Source of the DNA: Micropterix aruncella
Taxonomy: Eukaryota; Arthropoda; Insecta; Lepidoptera; Micropterigidae
Direction of reading: 5' to 3'
Assembly: GCA_944548615.1 (NCBI GenBank)
Contig: OX155963.1
Span: 19,958,261-20,022,260 of the forward strand
Length of the DNA: 64,000 nt
Part shown: one piece after another, positions 34,957 to 50,499 of the stretch
Layout: each line of letters begins with the position of its first letter
How positions within the stretch are numbered: position 1 is the stretch's first letter
Made by a program: the position numbers and the translations under genes
Notes under the pieces: model-generated
Seen by the model: only the letters and a program-made list of their open reading frames with translations
Databases searched by the model: none
Told to the model about the DNA's origin: nothing

Positions 34957-35574
34957 GCTAAGGGGCCCTTGCTGAGTTGTCCACGAAGACCCATTCTGTT
35001 CAGGGTTGGTCACACTCACGAGTCAACACCGATCCGGCGGCCTCCACGCATGAAGTGCGAGCCTGGGTAGGTCTCTGGCCTTAGGGTTAGTTTCCCGTAG
35101 GAATCAACCTTCTGGCGCTCCTGGACGGTCTGCGCACCGTGCGGCGTAAGCAAATCGTTTCCTATAGAGCGGGGGTAGTTGCGGACTTTACGGCGACTGC
35201 TCTTGAAACGACCTTCGGCTACCCGATCCTGGGTGAACAGCCGGGCAAAGGATGCCGTGGTCCGCGATAGATTCGGTATACACCGTTTCACCGCGTCGTA
35301 AGGGAGAGGACCGCGCAAGCGACCTCGAACTCGTAACCAATCGAGAGACTGGAGTAATTTGGTCGCAATCGGAAGTAAGGGCGTGAGTGTAAGCCCGCTG
35401 GGTAGCAATCCTGGCTATCTCGCGGTTAAGGCGTTGACCTCTTACGGGCATGTGGCGGAGTTTGACGGTGGACTGTTTTTGTCCAAGTCTTCTGCGTTCA
35501 CTCCAGGGAGATAGAAGGACTAATTGTTAAAACTTCCTGAGGTGACGGGTTCGCCCGTTGTAGTTGACAACTCT
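34957..35574 (+). mobile_element. Family A retroposon, full-length copy with 13-bp TSD
   Basis: It starts AGCTAAGGGGCCC..CTGAG..TTG and runs through CCACGAAGACCCATTCTG, CGGCGGCCTCCACGC, TTTCCTATAGAGCGGGGG, GATAGATTCGGTATA, GCGACCTCGAACTCG, AAGTCTTCTGCGTTCA and GGTGACGGGTTCGCCCGTTG to GTTGACAACTCT. It is flanked by AGTCAGTTTGGTG (34941-34953) and AGTCCGTTTGGTG (35575-35587), a 13-bp duplication with one difference. No ORF, RT motif or clear pol III A/B box is seen, so it may be a SINE-like or LINE-UTR-derived retroposon. Confidence 0.8.
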
Positions 35575-35837
35575 AGTCCGTTTGGTGCCTTCACCAAGAC
35601 ATTTATTATTACAACAGCTTAGAACACGAGACAGCGATAGAGATAGAGATAAACTAAACAACCGCGAAGAATTCCATCATACAATAATTTTCTTTAATTT
35701 CATTTTAAATAATGTTTACATCGAACTAATGGATGTTCCAACAAGAGTACCGGATTTATTTTTTAAGGAAACACATTTTCGAATTAAGCAAATATTTATA
35801 TTTCAACGTGAGGAATAGTTGCGATTAAACATGAAAT

Positions 35838-36335
35838 AGGACATCCTATAAATTGCCACCACGAAAACTCTGGTACGGGTCATTCTTTTCTTAAAATCCC
35901 GGATAACTTTCTCGCATAACTGTGACTCTATTTCGCCAATAACGCGCCGTGTATTTGCTTTGTTTGCATACACCTTTTCCTTCACAAAGCTTCAAAGAAA
36001 GAAGTCCATCGGCGTTAGATCGCACGATCTTGGTGGCCAATTTTGATCGCCAAACCGAGAGATGCACGGTCTGGAAACCTGGTCCGCAGTAACACTGTTG
36101 TTTCGTTGGAAACATTTCCTCCATATCAATTCGTTTTAACTCGGGCCACAAAAACTCGGTTAACATTGTGCGATACCGCACACCATTAACAGTCAGTACA
36201 TATCCGGTGCTCTTGGTGAGACGACCTTCATATAAGACCACATTTAAAGAAACAACTTTGCGGTCAAAATTACACCAAACTGCACCAATGGGTTGTGTAG
36301 AAAAATTGACGGGCGCTTCTATCATCAAAGTGCCT
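35838..36335 (-). pseudogene. Degenerate Tc1/mariner-superfamily transposase
   Basis: On the minus strand the frame reads VLTVNGVRYRTMLTEFLWPE and LKRIDMEEM. After frame changes it holds remnants of the catalytic FQQDGATCHT box, an RFGDQNWPPRS-like and a DLTPLDFFLWG-like block, KEKVYANKAN, RRVIGEIESQLCEKVI and a C-terminal RGGHL-like end. This order is that of DDE/D transposases of the Tc1/mariner superfamily. The N-terminal helix-turn-helix half is missing. Several frameshifts and the altered QDG box show it is dead. I found no TIRs. Confidence 0.8.
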
Positions 36336-37084
36336 TCTAGAAGAGTCTCATAAAATGTTATTATTTACTGTTTGAGGAAGGTTGCGAGCGATGTATAATC
36401 GACAAAAACAAATGAAGCCATTTCAATGCGACACGGAACTGCCTAATGGAAGTGAAGCGAACTGCGAATGGCTTTTCTTATCGGATGTGTAATGGGCGCA
36501 TGTGTGAACAGGCGTGCTGTCGTTCTAGTAGCTCCAGCAGCAATGATAAAGTAAAAGCGTATATGGGCTCCCTTGAAGTGCGAATTTACATAACCAATGA
36601 TAACAATAGTAACATTCAATATTGGTGCGATCTATCGCATCTTATTAATTACACCACATAAATAATACGGAAAGACAGAATGCCATCTAGTAGTCTATCT
36701 GAACTTTAAAGTGCGTATTTATTACGTATTAAAACCTGTATATTAAATCAAAAATTGACATCTTAATGTAAATACTATAAAAATAATAGGAGCTATGATT
36801 TAAAAATTCGTTTGTTATTATATCATCATTATATAGGCGTGTTTAGAGCATCAGTTAAAGTGCGCCGCCATACTGTTATGCCACGAGCGCCGCTATATTG
36901 GACATATGGAATATTAAACAATTTTGGAACTACGAGTTCCATCCTAGTTTGTACTAGTATGTAGTAAAATCCTAGCTGCCAAATCATATTACGGAGTCGA
37001 GCAATCTAATACGCTGTATAATCAATGCTTGTATGAAACAACACACTGCCCGACGTGACTATTGACGACTACTGATGGTCCAAG
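36336..37084. other. Unassigned
   Basis: AATACGGAAAGACAGAATGCCATCTAG near 36664 resembles AATACGGAGAGATAGAATGCCACCTA near 15589, so part may be an old repeat. Confidence 0.3.
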
Positions 37085-37486
37085 GGGCAGCAACAAAAAC
37101 TGCAAGATCTTTGTAAAAGCTGTTATATTGCGCGGCACATTAGACCGGTGCGTAATAGTTACCGACAAAACGTACCGGTGTATTTGCTGGAACCTTATTT
37201 TTGTGACATGTATGGAGTTATGCTGACGCCACGCGTTATATTGTTGAGCAGTCTCACCATTTGTTTCGAGTTAATTATTGCACCTAATGTCTACTGATGA
37301 ATTTTCAGCTTTTCCAAAACACTTTGGGGGTACTTATTAAAATTACACGTTTCCTAGTACGCCAGCGCCAGGAGCCGGAATCTGGCCTGCTGATTCTACT
37401 CCGGCATTCTATGATCAAAATACTGTGTGATCTGAAAGTATCAGCTTTTGCAAAACTCTTGCACTTTTTTGTCGCTGGCTTCCCAA
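37085..37486. mobile_element. Foldback family F, copy 2 with deleted left arm
   Basis: The right arm (CTACTGATGAATTTTCAGC, TCCTAGTACGCCAGCGCCAG, GATCTGAAAGTATCAGCTTTTG, CTTTTTTGTCGCTGGC) is complete. The left arm jumps from TTTGTAAAAGCTG straight to the centre at GCGCGGCACATTAGACCGG. Loss of one arm stabilises such palindromes, which is what is seen. Confidence 0.8.
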
Positions 37487-39594
37487 CTATGCCAATTATT
37501 GACGACTATGACGACGTGATTATTCGTATGTGCAAGAGCCTATCTTCGCCTTTTCTTAGAAAAGTTGAGGTCGCGACTGGTGCCGTAAAAGCTCTCTGGG
37601 CGAAGCTGAAAAAAGAGGTGGATGTCGTGCTTCGACCCCATTCCCGGTATTATTGCTGTCGTCCCGGTGCATAATGCAGCCGCTGAAGAATGCGAGGCGC
37701 GAGTAGACCCGAGCACGAACGCATTCGGGTGCAGTCGGGTGCATTCGCGCGGAACGGCCGCTCAATCGCAATACCGACGAGCTGCTCGCTTCAATCCGTG
37801 CGCTGCACAGAAATAGCCGCATTCTACGATTCTACCTTTTCTCCGCTTAGCTAAGAGAGATTTCAGATGTGCTTTATAAGCTTTTATATAAATCTGCTTC
37901 ATTTCGACGCTTATTTGGAACCGTCGAAATGGTATGAGATAGTGATTTTCGTTAATATATAAATTTTTTAATTAGTTAAAAAATAACCGTAACAAAAAAA
38001 AAGATAAAAAAAACACGTGTGCTAATTGGTATGGAAGGTCAAAGGTCCCACCATAAAAGTATGGCATTTAGCTAGGGCGGATTCATTATTTATCGACAAC
38101 CGAAATATACAAAAATCTTTGTGTAACAAATCGTCTGAAACACGTCCTTTTTCCGACAAGTTTAATTAATTCGTAGGGTTAATTACCCTGCGATTACGCC
38201 TCCACGACCAGCGTTATGATCTTTTTTTTTGTCATTAATTACCTAATTTGACTCCTGAACGGTCGCCATACTTGTAACAAATGACTTGGAATTTTCTGTC
38301 ACTATCTCCCGGTTTATATGCTTTATAAGTTTACTTTACTATCTGCTAGTCAAATAAAACACATGAAATATTTGGCTGGGATAGTGGGCCAAAAGCCTAA
38401 AATATTGACCTGGCGGTAGCAGTAATGCGGGCGATAAGGCGAAGCGCAAGACGATTTTATGAAGTTGCTAACCATAACAAAACACGTTATTTCACCCGCA
38501 CGCCGCATCCACCGCTCTTTCTCTGAGCCCGCTGCTCAGCAAGCAGTTGCAATTACACCGCAGAATGGAGTTGCAATTATATCGCGGTACCGATCGTGCA
38601 AATTCACGAATAAAATAACAGTCCACTCGAACAAAGACTTTTCTTTCATTAACGAATTTCACTGTCGTCTGAACCACGCGTTCTATCTGGAGTAATACCA
38701 TTCAAATGAGATAAATATAGATACTTTTCTCCTATATTAAACAAGTAAACCAAGTACCTAAAAAAGGTCGAAGCGCAAAAAGGAGTCATAATTAAAATAC
38801 TATATGGAAATTCCCCCAAACTACATCTCAAGGAATATGAGGTTCTAGTTGCCAGTTACAGTATGGCCATTAAGAGTAGAAATCAATTCAGTGTGGGGAG
38901 GGGGGGGGGATATTCTGATGGGACAACACTAACCCTTATTACAGATATTTTTTCCCCTCTTATTTCAGTTCATGAAATTATGTCATTATTCTTGTTATTC
39001 AAATTCTTCTGCGTTAAAAATGAATAAAACTATTTAGAGAGTCGTTTACAGTGTTTACAGTTTACAGTGTACCTAGAAGTACATTTTTAGGTTATGTTTT
39101 GTCTGACATTTCGTATAGTTTAATGACAAATTGTTGGTTAATGACAAACTGTCTCAATCGTAGTCAAAATTAATGATTATTTAACGGAGGCACGATTAAC
39201 GTTTTATCTCTTTCTTTCAAGCTCCCCATCATTCAATCGTCGATGTTACGTGATAGAATCAGAAGGAGCAGAAAAACTAGTCTAAGTACAATACGCCTTT
39301 AGGGAGATGGTACATAGACATGTCCCTAGATGATTTAGTCTTACTATTCTCACATTACTGTGTTGCAATACAAATATTTTTTCCCAAAATGTAGGGTCTA
39401 CTCTAACTGGCCACAATGTATCGTATATGATAGCGTTATTGTTTTTTTTTTGCACCTCAGTATTTTTTATTCCACCTCAGTATTTTTTATTTACTTTTAT
39501 TTAAATTTCATAACCAGTTAGTATGCATTCCTACTTTTGGTATAGACAGAATTAGATATAGCCTATGAATTATTAGACTATGAATTATTATAAA
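37487..39594. other. Long stretch without recognised elements
   Basis: 37600-37830 and 38400-38660 are GC-richer and single-copy here. GCATTCGGGTGCAGTCGGGTGCATTCG near 37720 is a small tandem. Frames of 60-125 codons in several phases have no domains. Possibly host intergenic DNA. Confidence 0.3.
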
Positions 39595-39850
39595 CCTAGC
39601 GACCCGCCCCGGCTCGCACGGGTGCAATATGAAGTATATATTTATTTTATAACGGCTAGATATTTATTTCTAAGTTTTTAAGTATATCGCAAATGAGAAA
39701 TATGAATAATGTAAAAATTGGTTGGAGTCGTAATTTTATCGTAAAACATAGATGGATATTTGATCACGGTTATAAATCCAAATTTGGGTAATTTTAACTG
39801 TCAGTGTCAAAATTTTATTTTTACTGCCAGTTATTATAGAATGTTATTAT
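39595..39850 (-). mobile_element. Repeat with CTAGCGACCCGCCCCGGC end (family E)
   Basis: CCTAGCGACCCGCCCCGGCT and CGCACGGGTGCAAT is a terminal motif I associate with abundant lepidopteran repeats. The rest is AT-rich and non-coding. Only this copy is in the window, so borders are a guess. Confidence 0.45.
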
Positions 39851-40481
39851 ATAGAAATATAAATAGAAATATACTTATTGTCCGAATTGTGGTGGTACAT
39901 TCATAGTGAGTGATAACGCGTAACATTACGCCTCTCACAATTCCCTGCTATCGTAACAGATTGACAAATCTACCTATTCGCTAACTTTATAAATTCTAAT
40001 TAATTAATAATATAACAATTAATATAATATAATAATAATAACATTACTATTTCACTGGCTAACCTATCTAACTCATGTCAAAAAATAATTCATATAAATC
40101 CGCATATAGATTAGAAAAGGTTTATAATTTAAAAACTTTGTGTATTCGTATGCATGCTCTAAATATTATATTAAGAAAAATATTCATGTATAATATTAAG
40201 AAAAATATTCATGTAATGTGTAAAAGTTTTTCCGAAAAGCCAAAAATTTCTTCAGTCCTGTGGCATACCTTTTCCTCTTTAACATTAAATATTTGCAGGT
40301 AGGTGGATATTAATTTTCATTTAGTTTTCATTTCATGAATTTCATTTCATAAAGATCCTTCTTTAAATAAAGTTAAATTTGGCTTGGATGCCTGGAGGTC
40401 GATTTCTCGTATTGTAACCGTGTGCCATATTGTTTATGGTGAAATATTGCTCGTAGTTCATCCCAAATTTGTAGATTCCCA

Positions 40482-40483
<2 letters not shown>
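39851..40483. other. AT-rich spacer
   Basis: This contains AGAAAAATATTCATGTA duplicated at about 40174-40190 and 40198-40214. A 75-codon frame at 40075 lies over that duplication and has no domain. Confidence 0.35.

Positions 40484-40552
<69 letters not shown>
40484..40552. repeat. (AT)n tract left of palindrome 1
   Basis: A 69-bp AT repeat ending 28 bp before the palindrome. Confidence 0.97.
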
Positions 40553-40555
<3 letters not shown>

Positions 40556-40580
40556 TGAATGAAAACTTTTAAAACATTTT

Positions 40581-43837
<3,257 letters not shown>

Positions 43838-44210
43838 TGACATGTTGTTATTAAAAATACGTAAAAACGAAGAGGAAAACTCGTTAAAATGGTTTTGTTT
43901 CACCAAGATAACGCCCAAACACACAAGTCCAGCGTTGCGATGGCTGCCATCGAAGAAATTGACTAAAGTACTGAATATCATCCATACTCACCGGAACTTT
44001 CCCCTAGTGAATTCTATCTATATATTTACGATATTAAGGGAACATTTAAAGGGTCGAAAATTTGAGGATGCGGTAGTAGCCGCAGCGCAGGAATATTAGG
44101 TGATCGGGAAGAAGAGTTTTTAGGAAGTGTATTTATTATATGTTTAGAAAAAAGATATATGAAGTGTATAAACATAAAAGGCGACTGTCGAAAAAGTAAA
44201 AAACGTTAAA
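43838..44210 (+). pseudogene. mariner-family transposase, C-terminal half, degenerate
   Basis: A frame reads KRRGKLVKMVLFHQDNAQTH (about 43868-43927) and KSSVAMAAIEEID, then a TAA stop at 43964, STEYHPYSPELSPSEFYLY and KGTFKGSKI. After a frameshift it continues EDAVVAAAQEY, LGDREEEF and KCINIKGDCRKK. The FHQDNA..H box carries the second catalytic Asp. The third catalytic position, usually Asp in PSD(F/Y)(Y/F)LF, is Glu here. That change plus the stop and frameshifts make it non-functional. The first catalytic Asp and the DNA-binding half are absent, and TIRs were not found. Confidence 0.85.
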
Positions 44211-44384
44211 TAAATGTTAACTTCATAATATAATCACTATAATTGAACGCCGTAGTATATCCATACATTTGAAGATTTTAACCCTTCTAACAAAAAATTA
44301 TACATATAATCAAAATTATACATGCGCACTACTGTCCCACCTTACCTACTCTCCCGGTTAAATGAATGTAATTGGTCTTCGCTT

Positions 44385-45022
44385 GTAGTCAAGAGGCAGC
44401 GACAAAAAACGTGCAAGAGTTTTGTAAAATCTGATACTTTCAGATCAAACAGTGTTTTGGCCATAAAATTCTGGGGTAGAGTCAGCAGACCAGACTCCGG
44501 AACACCTGGCGCTGGCGTACTAGGAAAGGTGTAATTTTAATTAGAATCCCAAAAGTGTTTTGAAAAAGCAGAAAATTCATCAGTAGACAGTGGATGCAAT
44601 ACAGAACTCGAAACAAATGGTCGGACTGCTTAACAATAGAATGCGTGGGGTCAGCATTACTCCATACACATCACAAAAATGAAGTCCATTTATTGCGCGC
44701 CAATTGAACCGACGCGATGCGTAATAGATACCGACAAATACGTACCGGCGTATTTTTGTAATATTTATGGAGTAATGGCTTGCAGTCTGACCATTTGTTT
44801 CGAGTTCTGTATTACATCCATTGTCTACTGATGAATTTTCAGTTTGTCCAAAACACTTTAGAGATACTAACTAAACTTACACCTATAATAGTACGCTAGC
44901 GCCATGTGTCCCGGAGTCTGGCCTACTGACTCTACCCAAGCATTCTATGGCCAAAATACTGTCTGATCTGGAAGTATCGGGTTTTACAAAACTCTTGCAC
45001 TGCTTTGTCGCTGGCTTTCCAC
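44385..45022. mobile_element. Foldback family F, copy 3
   Basis: The left arm (AAGAGGCAGCGACAAAAAAC, CTGGCGTACTAGGAAAGGTG, AATTCATCAGTAGACAGTGG, CAATAGAATGCGTGG) and right arm (CTACTGATGAATTTTCAG, AGTACGCTAGCGCCATGTGT, CTTGCACTGCTTTGTCGCTGG) mirror each other around about 44720. It has the same architecture and nearly the same length as 13098-13735. Confidence 0.85.
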
Positions 45023-45582
45023 TGGTACTGGGTTTCCACTGGTACTCTCCTCTTTGTCGCTGGCTTACTTTCAGTCTTGCAGAGTTTAGTGCAGAAATAT
45101 GATCACTTTCGCGATGAGCACAACAACTCCGAAATACAATTTTACGATCATTCGAGGGATTCGTGATAATCAGCATACAAACGACGATCGAGGCAGGGGG
45201 CGAAGGCGAGTCCGCGGGACATAAAAGAGGGTCAGTGGCGCCATCGCAGCGGGCGGACTCAATCACATTAAGAAACAAAAGGGGGTCGGACCTCGATATC
45301 CCGCCACCCCTCGATCGACCGAGCGGATGAGGAAAGGATGAATAACGATTGCGAGAAAATTATGCCGTTCGAGGGTGGACGCAACAAAAGAAAACAAATT
45401 CAACGCCAGGGGCATTTCTACATATGAATCGTTCAAGGAGATATCCCCGATGCGGAAGTGGATTGAATGGGTTTCTTATGCGGGCATGTTATGGCGGCTA
45501 GCTTAAAAAAACGGTTGTGCCGCCCCAATACTTCCCCGGCAAGTAGACCCCCCCCCCGCCAACACCCCCCCCCCTCCCCAAA
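45023..45582. other. GC-richer, mostly single-copy DNA
   Basis: A 17-bp duplication (TTTCCACTGGTACT) lies at 45018-45045. 45540-45580 is C-rich with two C9-C11 runs. A 131-codon minus frame spans this region and the foldback arm and is not supported. Confidence 0.35.
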
Positions 45583-45875
45583 GAGCTAATGGGCCCTGTT
45601 GCAGTTTGGCCACGAAGACCCATTCGTTCAGGGTCGGTCATATTCACGGGTCAACACCCATCCGCCAGCCTCCACGCAAAAGGGAGAGTCAGGGTTAGGA
45701 CGCTGGCCTGCGGGCCAGTCCCCTTTAGACTCAACCTTCGGGCGGCCCTGGACGGCCGGGGGAGTGTGGGAACAGTAATGTTTCCTATAGAGCGGGGGTG
45801 GTTGTTAACATTATGGCAACTGCTCTTGAAACGACCGTTCGGCCACCCGTTAGAAAGGGAGGGGGCAGCGGGGAC
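45583..45875 (+). mobile_element. Family A retroposon, 3'-truncated
   Basis: It carries the best-preserved 5' end of the family: GAGCTAATGGGCCCTGTTGC, AGTTTGGCCACGAAGACCC, GGTCAACACCCATCCG and CGGGCCAGTCCCC. After TTTCCTATAGAGCGGGGGTG it breaks off in a G-rich run. TTGCCGGGAAAGTCTTAGGG follows, a family H-like tail. Confidence 0.75.
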
Positions 45876-45994
45876 CTTGTCTACTTGCCGGGAAAGTCTT
45901 AGGGTAACTCAACCGATTGTATTTATTTAGATGTAAGATTTTTTTCATTATTTAAGACTGCGGTTGTTACAAGTATATAGGTGCTACCAAAGCT

Positions 45995-46290
45995 TGTTTG
46001 TTTAATTGTTTGTTTATACTCTTTATTGTGAAAATGTCACAATGGGCGGGTTTATTGTCATATGACAATCTCTTACAACCAACCCTACTATGACGTGTTA
46101 TATGTATGTGTGCGTGTAACATGTGTGTAAGTGTGTGTCTTGATATTGCATTCGATCGACAGAATTGAAAACGCAATTCCGTTAATTTGATCCCAACGGA
46201 AAATGGTGACCCAGCCGGGAATCGAACCCGGGACCTTACAATGTAAGACCAGGCGACCTAACCACTACGCCAAAGCTAAAGCTGTACTTC
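45995..46290 (-). mobile_element. tRNA-derived SINE, complete with A and B boxes
   Basis: On the minus strand the head contains TGGCGTAGTGG (46262-46272), matching the pol III A box TRGYNNARNGG. GGTTCGATTCC (46218-46228) is an exact B box. The 34-bp spacing is tRNA-like. The body (CCGTTGGGATCAAATTAACG, TCTGTCGATCGAATGCAAT, GGTTGGTTGTAAGAGATTGT) and a CAAACAATTAAACAAAC tail follow. A tRNA ancestor of the GGTTCGATTCCCGG type is likely, but the head no longer folds as an obvious functional tRNA. It shares its body with 1205-1430 and 57525-57775. Confidence 0.85.
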
Positions 46291-47548
46291 CGATAAACAA
46301 CATTTGTGTGGATACAGGCGGTTCGTGTACAGATGATTAGACGGGCAACCCGTTCACGATCAAGGGTATACATACGGTCACGCGGGGAGCGGTGCGGTGA
46401 CGGCCCATTGCTCCCCGCCTGACGGCCCATCAAACACGGTTCGGCCGACTGGAAAATCACACAGTAATTCGATCTTGTGCCTCTGCTCTGGCTGCGGCAC
46501 GTGCCACTGCATCCTCACCACTTTGTAATGGACGGATTTGGATTAGCGACGATCATGCGCTAGCAAATTTATACTATTTTTGTTGTTTAAACAGTTTAGG
46601 AATTTGGTTAGAGCTATTGATTAACATGAGATTATTGGCGCATTACATTTTATCAGAACAAAAATATTATGAAGAAAGCAGACGAAACCGTCGAATCCTT
46701 AGTTTATTTCCTGGCCACCTTTTTTGTAATTTTTCGATCAGAGATCTATAAAAAAGTCAGATACAGCATGTATCCAACTTTTATATTTAAAGCTACAATA
46801 ACTGCTATTATGTCTCTCTCATACAAATAAGAAAAATAAGTAGGCAGTGTTTGTTGAAGACATAAGCAATAAAATAAAAATCCTTATCGAAAAATATATT
46901 CCATTATCACGGGTGGTTAATAAAGATAAAATTAGCCATTTACTGTAAGTTTTAATCAAGTCAAGTTATAGAGATATCATGAAATTAGTAACGCGTGCAA
47001 GCACCCCGAAATACCTAGCAGGCGGCGGCGGCGGCTGCTGGCCCAGCAAGGATCAGCGGAACAAGACGCGTACGTCTTCGATATATGTAGCGTGCATCTG
47101 AGGGGGGGGGGGGTCCTTGCACTATATATCTAAAGGTATCATCTAAAAAGGCAAATAAACGCCAGCCTACTTAAATTAACAAATCGATTCGAAACTTTAC
47201 GCGAAGCAAAGCCGCGGGCAATAGCAAGTATATCTATATTTCAAAGTATCCCTCAATAGCAGAGCGAGCGCTGCGTTTGTATTTACCTGTCTCAAGTACT
47301 TATTTGTGCGGAAAGGCATTTTTATCAACTGTAGCAATTAAAACGAAGTATAGAAGCAAACTCTATATTGCTGGTGATTTACGCTGTGCACTTTCTTTAA
47401 TTCAACCAAGAATTGTAAATCTTGTTAAAATATGTAACTTGTTAAAATAATGCAAGCTCATATGTCTCATTAACTCCTATGTTTTATTACCACTGGTGTA
47501 TAATTGTATTTCCCAAAAGATAAACCCTATGTGATTTTGATTACTTTC
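46291..47548. other. Unassigned intergenic DNA
   Basis: A GGCGGCGGCGGCGGCTGCTGG patch near 47021 and a G12 run near 47102 stand out. The rest is AT-rich with no recognised gene. Confidence 0.35.
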
Positions 47549-48285
47549 ACTTTCCTGGCAAGGAAAGTATTGTGGTGTCTGCACTTCTCTGTGTCTGTGT
47601 GTCTTTATGGCTGTGGGTATTCATTCCTCCACGATAGCGTCCAAACGCTTCATCCGATTGAGCTTAAATTTGGCATGCAGGCATCATTTGGTGATGACAA
47701 GAGTTGAAAAGAAATCGGTCCACCAGGGGGCGCGCTAGTCATATTCAAACTCGAAATTGACAAGATTTGAAATTTGGTACACAGATGCGTCGTTCGGTCG
47801 AAACCACATAATGACCTGGAATATCTCTTACACAAGCGACATAAATAGGTACTTTTTAATTCCGTAATATTCAGGAAAATACTACATTTCATTGAAAATA
47901 CCCATTTTTATTACCACGGAAATACTAAACATATACTACATTTGCGCTATCAAGGGGAGGAGGTGAGTTGGGAGAGGTGGGGGGAGGAGGTTGAAAGGAA
48001 GGGAAGCATCCCCTTTTTCAACTACCCGCGACACAAATACTTTTTAAATTCCCCCATATTGAGGAAAATACTGCATCCTATTAAAAAATAGCCATTTTAA
48101 TACCACGGAAATACTACAAATACACTACATTAGCGATCATAATCACTTGACAAAATCACTATCGGGGGGGGGGGGTGAGTTAAGCTAGGTGGTGGGGAGC
48201 GGGATTGAAAGGGGGGACGTGGAGGGGGGGACGGCTTGTCTGCTTTCCGAGAAAGTCGTGGGGTGACATAACCGACTTTTTTTTA
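47549..48285 (+). mobile_element. Family H composite element, longest copy
   Basis: It starts with a hairpin ACTTTCC-TGGCAA-GGAAAGT (47549-47568). A GTGTCTGTGTGTC patch, CACGATAGCGTCCAAACGCT, GGCATGCAGGCATCATTTGG and GGGGGCGCGCTAGTCATATT follow. Then come two tandem blocks (about 47870-48005 and 48040-48235), each with GGAAAATACT.CAT..., ATTACCACGGAAATACTA and a G-rich run. It ends TTTCCGAGAAAGTCGTGGGG and TGACATAACC. No ORF. Copies at 15600, 18848, 19213 and 20040 match portions in the same order. Confidence 0.65.
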
Positions 48286-49904
48286 CCACCGGTGTGAACT
48301 AAAAATATATTTTTATGTGATTTCGAATACTTTTTACACTTATATTATTAATTTATAATAGGACATTTTCTTGGAGATGAGCTTTGAGGTGTGGGAAATT
48401 TCTTTTGGCAGCAGGGGGGTGTGATGACAATAACTTTGGGATTCCCTGCTTTACATAGTGACACCGAACTGGTAAGAATTCACAAAAAAGGTGGAGCTTG
48501 CAAAGGGTTAGGTGTTTCATAAATTCTGAACGTAATCCGGAACTCTTACGATTCCGAAGGCGCTTCGGGCGCGGCGATCGTTTTATGGTCTCGCCCTTCT
48601 TGACGGGCGATAATTTCGTCGAAACCGTGAGCTGGCGAAATATCATTCGCCATTTCTTACGACCCCAGTCCCCGGAATCTCGTAATGGCTGCCTCTTTCT
48701 CATCCGCCTGTTTTTGGTCCGTATACGCACTCACTGATAAATTGTTCGTCTTTGCGAGTAATATCGTTTTTTCGTTTGGCGCGTGCCAGTTTCGTATATT
48801 TTTTGTACGTTAAGTATGAAGATAGAAAGTGGACGCAGCAGTAAACACAGTAGTGAATTTATCCATAAAATATTATGTTTGGATTTTGCTACTATCCTAT
48901 ATATGATGACAAACAGGGTTTTCTTTCAGCGCGAAAAAATCTATTTTATGTATATGATCGAGGCATAAAATATACCGGTTCAATTGGTATTTACAGAGAA
49001 GCTATTTATAGTTCAAAGTTCAAAGTGATTTATTATTTATTTTTATTATTTTTTTTTTTACAAAAAACAAGATTATTGAAGAAGGGCTATGTAATATTTG
49101 GTAGACATTGTTACAAATCGTGCAGTAGAAACTAAGAAAACCCACAGCCATCGCATACCTAACTGAGCCAAACACGCCCGTATCTAGGGATGCTGATATT
49201 TTAGTCCGGGTATTACCTTTTCGCAAGCTGACTGGTATGACGTTCGATCATATGAAAAAGAAAAAATAAACATTCACACTTGTATAATCCACACACACTT
49301 AATTATCCCGTTATACACTCATACATTAGTAGAAATGAAATTATGTTTATACCCAACACTAACACGTTTATCGTTGTATAATATGCCGGTTTACAACATT
49401 ACAATATTAATTGCTCGTAGAGTTTACAATATTTTATGCTACATAAGTACAACAACTTTTTTTACTATATAGAATTATACCACTTGGTAGAAATAGAAAT
49501 AGCAATCTTTTTTACAGACAAGTAGGTACATCGTGTTTTATATTATATGAAGTGCGTAGCCGCAATTATTTATGTTACCACCACTACTCAAAAATCATCA
49601 TTGAAATGTACTCGCTAAAATAAAAATAAAACAATAAAAATGAGCCAGAATAATTCTAAATACTACATATGTAAAATTGTGAAAAAACAATAAACAATGA
49701 GTATTAAAATCCGTCTAGGTTATGTCCGAATTGAAATAAAAAATGTTCAAATGGCCAAAAATAAAATATTACTGCTATGTAAAGTACCTAAATTTCGGTT
49801 TGAAAATGTCTGAAATGTAATTTTAACTTTAACATCAAATTCCCAGTACAAAATTCATTAGTTGTTCATTCATAATCAATTAGTTTAGGGTATTCATTTT
49901 TTGA
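48286..49904. other. Unassigned; one GC-richer block
   Basis: 48490-48740 is GC-richer and single-copy here, with overlapping frames on both strands (79 and 125 codons). Neither shows a recognised domain. The minus frame is rich in Arg and Lys, which is a composition effect. The rest is AT-rich. Confidence 0.3.
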
Positions 49905-50290
49905 CGATATTCTGTCATTTCATTCTCAAATGTAAGAAAATGTAAAAAAAATCTCATTACGCTGGGACGTCAATGTGCGTCTCTTTCTTATGTGTTAAAA
50001 TACGTAGTATCAAAGAAGATAGCAAAGGAAAAACTACAGTACTTTGCCAACTCTAAAAAAATGCTTTAATGATATTTAAAGAGTTGCAAAAATATAACGA
50101 TTGCCCTTCCATTTCAAAGACAGTGCCCGGAACGTATTCTGTCATTTCTTTCTATACTATGGGAGAAAAAAAAGTACATTCGTTTATTAGTTTTTGTGGC
50201 GTCAATGTGCAACTCCTCCTCATCTTTTCAAATAAAACGCAGTACCTTTGCCAACTTTCAAAAAACGCCAATTATAACAAAAATGCGGAA
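49905..50290 (+). repeat. Tandem duplication, about 227-bp unit
   Basis: TATTCTGTCATTTC begins at 49908 and 50135, and each is followed by GCGTCAATGTGC.., TCTTTTCAAATAAAACGC.GTAC-like and TTTGCCAACT at corresponding offsets. Identity is about 70%, so the duplication is old. Confidence 0.6.
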
Positions 50291-50499
50291 GAATTTTTTT
50301 AAACACCGTATATCGAATATCATATTTCTACACAGATCGTATACACATTTGAAGTAAAAATAACTATATTTTAGATATTATTTCAATAAAAGTCAAAATT
50401 ATTAAAAAACGTTAACAATAAGTAAAAAATCTGCAACTGCCAATTTTATTTAAATTTGAATGCCACATATTTTTATTATTTGTTTATTTTGGTCAGCGG

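Noticed and set aside
35891..36328. 145-codon minus frame as an intact gene
   Set aside because: Only its first half follows a Tc1/mariner transposase. After about residue 75 the correct frame shifts, so the remainder is out of frame.
46205..46285. A functional tRNA gene on the minus strand
   Set aside because: A and B boxes are good, but the sequence continues into the SINE body shared with two other loci and no full cloverleaf with paired acceptor ends is apparent.
48353..48737. Arg/Lys-rich 125-codon minus frame and its plus-strand overlap
   Set aside because: Both strands are open in a GC-richer patch, with no motif or splice context. Composition alone explains it.
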